Shown here: positions 17,001 through 20,054 of the stretch, piece by piece | How the letters are laid out: each line of letters starts with the position of its first letter | How positions within the stretch are numbered: the stretch's first letter is position 1 | Assembly: GCA_002495945.1 (NCBI GenBank) | Contig: DAHU01000130.1 | Location: forward strand, 1-20,054 | Length of the DNA: 20,054 nt | DNA from: Euryarchaeota archaeon UBA13 | GTDB lineage: Archaea > Thermoplasmatota > Poseidoniia > Poseidoniales > Poseidoniaceae | Direction: 5' to 3' | The notes under the pieces: model-generated | The model's database searches: none | Seen by the model: only the letters and a program-made list of their open reading frames with translations | Told to the model about the DNA's origin: nothing | Made by a program: the position numbers and the translations under genes

Positions 17001-17724
17001 TACTCCAGAGGTATGGCAAGAATACATTGATGGCCATTCATCGCTTGAACCAAGCGGCAAGATAGCCAATTATCTGACCGCAAGTTTAGCGTTGACTCAT
17101 TCGGCTCCACTCGTCTGTGAATGGCCAATCTCAAGCAACTCCAAGAATTTCGTGACCATCACCGGAACCAACGATGCAGGAGAAGAAGCAAGTTTTTCTC
17201 TTAGGGGGCGAGTTGACCGGGTGGATAAACTACACATCGCCTCGAAGAGTGATAATCAACGCTTGATAATTATTAGGGATATGAAAACAGTCTATGGTCC
17301 GAAGAAGAAAAAGCGCGGTGAGCGACATCGTAAGGCAATCTTTGATGAATTACAATTAGCGTTGTATGCAAAGGCATGGGAAGCGACTTTTCCAAATGAC
17401 AGAGTCATCGGTGTTGGAATTACAGAAGTTGGCGATACAACGGAATATTATGTTGAGTTAGATCCTGATTATCTTGAGTTGATTAACGAATTATCAATTG
17501 GCAAAGTCACGACATATACGTCGAAAACCTATCGCGCACTTGATGAGCAGAAAAAAGGCGACAGCAATGGTTTTCGCGCTTGGTTAGACGAAAGAATCCG
17601 TACTGCGATAAGAGTGATTGATGGAGCGACAGCTGGGCACGTCAATCCAACTGTGAGTGATGATTGTAAATATTGTAAAGTGAGAAGAATGTGCCCTTCG
17701 GCGAAACTGGGGGGTAAATTATGA
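14098..17724 (+). CDS. addB: AddB-like PD-(D/E)XK nuclease with Fe-S cluster (AddAB double-strand-break resection complex)
   Basis: A protein of about 1208 residues that I place with AddB, the nuclease and recognition partner of AddA in end resection. The helicase-like region is degenerate: the N-terminus (ITIESTPSGRLIPPWLQQAL) lacks a Walker A lysine, while MVILAGLDAESW (581-592) followed by PWLDNSTKIKLGL fits the second helicase domain of AddB. The C-terminal nuclease is well marked: C868 in LKCPRQAW, D1040 in GRVDRVD, D1061-M-K1063, Q1086 and Y1090 in LQLALY, then C1190-x2-C1193-x5-C1199. The four cysteines match the 4Fe-4S staple of AddB nucleases. I chose ATG 14098; a TTG at 13993 would add 35 atypical residues, and TTG 14104 is also possible. 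The stop overlaps the addA ATG as ATGA. Confidence 0.85.
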   Translation: MILVNLTHNITIESTPSGRLIPPWLQQALTEDAGKNLLILYPSEVARQTSITHLSRDNSSIDSSRHLTIKRLIRALLTDFRQPNVFDDDSILLYKVHQECVKRAEKGDFPLLHISGKKWGLGKTQRLVQLHKEIAKLSKIPHWESDPGVKEFRNALLAIEKSAVGTHPDLMKHHLNRLLDEVKDNNLPFTLRDLSGIIILDTPPEFTEIEREIFTKVSHFVPIHQLCNPGKFRLGYSGAYLQDVAWCNQDELPSWVPLHEVSKVDYNAPWRSTHTGSDATQYHRIVVERSEHIIEASSNLLDNLTIEKQHRILIIDAGLEARRHQWNEVLRRLGLHSRQAQQTIDQEPLIQELIYHLQLATGLEAWSFERLRRLANSANVKLAFELEHPSNPEIRPFPHVDVLENIARSFHVLGGPGAAERWCKTLSNANRQLGDYDDSMAVKQEETQWWLANMMNLWRIVADIEYDLSELKGCFTGEDLPIIKPLDNPNQLLNKLILSIDWKTITTNDARFNECISAIEALRYRLEAIEQAEKSSAESSLNFLELVKMVAAIEQNEPPRIDCANISICTPSEAFGQRADMVILAGLDAESWSMKPTNIPWLDNSTKIKLGLANLDIKIRQGRHHLRHILNSSQSVIVIDTSLDDRATPSPPLAEWLDDTISDETVFSTVPTFINSEYYDNENLQRTWDLIEIESKSALKLRIFSTEYDGQQPLSTKSGNRGRDIRQRSGLALEGGLDAELMPNNFSSIAMAYELPVYSRLKNSQPNFKQIEKGESMRWDERNLMISFAPINLQPGERSANENTRGETIWPNLGVKVNGNTISPAIDPRPLPLQYGLPTKLLDVMGNSQTNLVPTHWSPYRLQAWLKCPRQAWLTNQLKLTTHESQNQDVDNRTRGLLMHDIEAEIMSSNGVPVFAKPLTDSIPLASSSINDLDSLWTKCLDYLAHTSPWLSRKNAVSVHRCRETIGVTPEVWQEYIDGHSSLEPSGKIANYLTASLALTHSAPLVCEWPISSNSKNFVTITGTNDAGEEASFSLRGRVDRVDKLHIASKSDNQRLIIIRDMKTVYGPKKKKRGERHRKAIFDELQLALYAKAWEATFPNDRVIGVGITEVGDTTEYYVELDPDYLELINELSIGKVTTYTSKTYRALDEQKKGDSNGFRAWLDERIRTAIRVIDGATAGHVNPTVSDDCKYCKVRRMCPSAKLGGKL

Positions 17725-20054
17725 GTTTTGAGTTCAATATTAGTCAACAGTTGGGCCTTGATTTGGACAAACACATAGCTATTGATGCAGGCGCTGGTAC
17801 CGGCAAAACCGCCGTTATGGCGGAACGGTACATACAGCATCTACTATCTGAGCATCAACGGGCTAAGCAATTGCTCCCAAACGGGCCAAGAACTCCACTC
17901 GAGGGCCACGGCTCCCTGCGCGCGCCGGCTCGTGAACGCAGCAGTCTTACCGAATGGAAGGGCTTACTACCAAGCGAGGTCGTTGCGATTACCTTTACCA
18001 GGAAAGCGACTGCAGAGTTGCGTAACAGAATAAGAAAGCGCCTAAGGGGTACGAATACCGACCTCTATTCGATAAATGAGGGAGATATTGAAATGCTGTT
18101 AAGCAGTCTTGAGGATGCCCCAATTTCCACAATAGATGCATTCCTTTCGAGGTTAGTAACGCCGTACTTAGATATCTTGACTACTCAACCTGCAGGGGAA
18201 CAAATCGCTGAATCAAGATCGCCGATGCTTATATCGGAAACCATAAATTCTGCATGGCGCATTAGAACTACTTTTGATGCTGATGAAGCGGGAGTTCTTG
18301 GTGACCTTCAGGGCTTTATCGATGCACGTAACAACCTTGCAATTTTACTTGGCGGGCAACAAAGTGCCGAGGTTGTGTTAGCCGGTTTGTTGAACACATC
18401 ACTGTTTGTCGAGGAAACTAAACGGGTCATTAAGCGTAAATCCGAGGCTAAGGGACTTAATTGGCGAGAGACGGAACTTGTTTCTGCAGAAATAATTCTT
18501 GACCTAATTAGTCAACCTGCTGAACCATTCATAGAAGAGCTATCGAGCCAACTCAGGGAAATTTTGAGTAGTTGGGTCGACCTATACTTAGAATATCATT
18601 CTGAATTCATTTCATCTTTTGAACAACAGATTGGTAGTAATATGACCAGATTCAATCAACTTGTCGAATTGGTTAGAAATGTCCATCCGGAAGATAATAT
18701 TGGCAAGTTACAATGGTTTTGGATGGTTGCAATTTGTTGCACCTCAAAGTCATCATTAGAAAATCGCAATCACAAACACTTTCCGCGCGGAAGGTTGCCG
18801 AATTCAGATGGCTGGGAAGGGGGCATACAAACCAATTCGAAGGCAAAAGTCCCCAGAAAACAGCTTGCTGAATTAACAAGCATGTCGAAAGCTTTGATAG
18901 AGGATGCAACCGAATTACTAAATGGCAACCTCGGTCAACTGGCGAAAATACTTGGTCGTAGTTCCTACACTTTCGACCCGCAGATGGATTTTGTATTTCT
19001 CCCCGACGACAGTCCATTGAATTACACAGAATTAACCGATAATTTGGGTGCTAATCCACCAACAGGGCGAGTTCGGGTATCAAAAGAATTACAATTATCG
19101 GTTCTCCGTGACCTGTTAATTGTTCATAGGGGTTGTCAGCAAATTCTAACCTTGCGTAAAATGCAGGAAGGTGTTCATGACTTTGATGACATTCAACGAC
19201 TGGCTGCAGACCTATTACTCGCTCGCTGTCCTGAGATAGTGCGCTACGATTATCCTGTTGAGGTAGTTGATGCACTGGATAATTTGGGTGGTGAACCTTG
19301 GTCGGATTCGCATATTGACACAGCTAGGCATCTAATCAAAACAAAACACCCACACTGGCGTGAGGATTTCGAGCGTAGAGTGGGCATCCTAAAGACTGTC
19401 AGGCAACAATTTTTGGCATTTATCGTCGATGAGTATCAAGACACAAATCCTGCGCATTTTAGACTCTTGTCGCGGTTATGGGGCTCGCGAAGGCTCGAAG
19501 AGAATTCTGAATATCACGGACCTTGGGACCCAACAATCTGTATTGTTGGTGATATGAAGCAGAGTATCTATCGATTCCGGCAAGCAGAAGTTACGGTCAT
19601 GCGACGGACTGTCGAGCATATTAAGTTGGTAAATAAAATCGAATTTGCCACTACAGCGTTCGAGTTTAGAGATGTTAGTAATGGTCGTGACCCGCGTCCT
19701 ACGGCAGGAGTTAACAGTTTCACCTCTGGAATTAAATCTAGTAATGAATTGCCAAAAAACGCTGGAAAATGGAATCATGTTCCATTAAACAGAATGGATA
19801 ATGGTAACATCATCACTGATGATGCAGTTATTGAAAACAGAAAGTTTGGACATATCGACCTTACATCAAATCATCGCACAACTCATGATTTACTTAGCAC
19901 ATTGAACAATATCTTTAGCGATGTATTCGATGAACGACACCACAGCCTTCCTGGCGACTACCACGCCAAGGCTCAGGCGTTGTCACCTGCCAAAAAAGAT
20001 GCTCCAAATGGTAAATTAGAGTGGCTACTACCATTGAAAATCAATAATCTCTCA
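17721..20054 (+). CDS. addA: AddA-like UvrD/SF1A helicase (3' end beyond the window)
   Basis: The frame is open from ATG 17721 to the last base (778 codons), so the gene is cut by the window end. Superfamily 1 motifs appear in order: Walker A AGAGTGKT (23-30, Lys29), motif Ia TFTRKATAELRNRI (91 onward), STIDAF (136-141), the HDFDDI-type AddA/RecB segment near 482-490, Walker B/motif II FIVDEYQDTNPAHF (DEYQD 570-574), motif III VGDMKQSIYRFRQAE (from 609) and motif IV LTSNHRT (714-720). Motifs V, VI and the expected C-terminal nuclease lie beyond the window. AddA is the 3'-5' motor of the AddAB helicase-nuclease that resects broken DNA ends. The 4-nt ATGA overlap with addB implies coupled synthesis of a heterodimer. 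A short GC-rich insert separates Walker A from motif Ia, and the motif III-IV spacing is longer than usual. Confidence 0.9.
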   Translation, partial: MSFEFNISQQLGLDLDKHIAIDAGAGTGKTAVMAERYIQHLLSEHQRAKQLLPNGPRTPLEGHGSLRAPARERSSLTEWKGLLPSEVVAITFTRKATAELRNRIRKRLRGTNTDLYSINEGDIEMLLSSLEDAPISTIDAFLSRLVTPYLDILTTQPAGEQIAESRSPMLISETINSAWRIRTTFDADEAGVLGDLQGFIDARNNLAILLGGQQSAEVVLAGLLNTSLFVEETKRVIKRKSEAKGLNWRETELVSAEIILDLISQPAEPFIEELSSQLREILSSWVDLYLEYHSEFISSFEQQIGSNMTRFNQLVELVRNVHPEDNIGKLQWFWMVAICCTSKSSLENRNHKHFPRGRLPNSDGWEGGIQTNSKAKVPRKQLAELTSMSKALIEDATELLNGNLGQLAKILGRSSYTFDPQMDFVFLPDDSPLNYTELTDNLGANPPTGRVRVSKELQLSVLRDLLIVHRGCQQILTLRKMQEGVHDFDDIQRLAADLLLARCPEIVRYDYPVEVVDALDNLGGEPWSDSHIDTARHLIKTKHPHWREDFERRVGILKTVRQQFLAFIVDEYQDTNPAHFRLLSRLWGSRRLEENSEYHGPWDPTICIVGDMKQSIYRFRQAEVTVMRRTVEHIKLVNKIEFATTAFEFRDVSNGRDPRPTAGVNSFTSGIKSSNELPKNAGKWNHVPLNRMDNGNIITDDAVIENRKFGHIDLTSNHRTTHDLLSTLNNIFSDVFDERHHSLPGDYHAKAQALSPAKKDAPNGKLEWLLPLKINNLS

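Noticed and set aside
17529-18033. Open frames across the addB-addA junction on both strands (17529-17840 minus, 17782-18033 plus)
   Set aside because: They are shadows of addB and addA, whose frames carry conserved motifs; the shadow products show no domain or signal.
1-20054. tRNA, rRNA, CRISPR array, insertion sequence or integrase site
   Set aside because: Intergenic space is small (largest gap 198 nt); I saw no cloverleaf-like sequence, no regularly spaced repeats and no transposase or integrase frame.

Overview
The window is a gene-dense stretch of an archaeal chromosome. The archaeal signs are an S13-S4-S11-Rpo3 ribosomal/RNA polymerase run, a single-gene MCM helicase, GatE (the archaeal Gln-tRNA amidotransferase subunit), Pth2-type peptidyl-tRNA hydrolases and a PGF-CTERM-like cell-surface sorting tail. 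Moderate-to-low GC, very short gaps, a bacterial-style AddB/AddA pair and secreted proteins with acidic linkers would fit a marine Euryarchaeote of the Marine Group II / Poseidoniales type. That placement is inference; no 16S rRNA is present to settle it.

Layout. 1-2204 (+): the end of rps13, then rps4, rps11 and rpoD (Rpo3), tightly packed. 2206-4388 (-): an alpha/beta-hydrolase esterase followed by purM (AIR synthetase); purM ends 1 nt from the end of rpoD. 4389-4586: divergent intergenic region. 4587-13045 (+): a seven-gene same-strand block: mcm, gatE, a membrane-anchored beta-propeller protein with a transcobalamin-like C-terminal domain, an ECF-type transporter S component, two tandem Pth2 genes, and an L-threonine aldolase (ltaE). 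13048-13968 (-): a secreted thioredoxin-fold protein with a PGF-CTERM-like tail, ending 2 nt from ltaE. 13969-14097: divergent intergenic region. 14098-20054 (+): an addB-like nuclease gene overlapping by 4 nt an addA-like UvrD-family helicase gene that runs off the window.

How the genes work together. The first block is core translation and transcription. MCM, GatE and the Pth2 proteins are housekeeping replication and translation-quality genes. The propeller/transcobalamin-like protein and the S component next to it look like a two-gene vitamin uptake module, most likely for cobalamin or a corrinoid, that would need EcfA/EcfT encoded elsewhere. AddB and AddA would form one heterodimeric double-strand-break resection helicase-nuclease. 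The most noteworthy items are this uptake module, the AddAB pair in an archaeal setting, the two non-identical Pth2 genes side by side, and a short GC-rich insert near the start of addA. No tRNA, rRNA, CRISPR array, insertion sequence or clear terminator was seen, and no gap reaches 300 bases.
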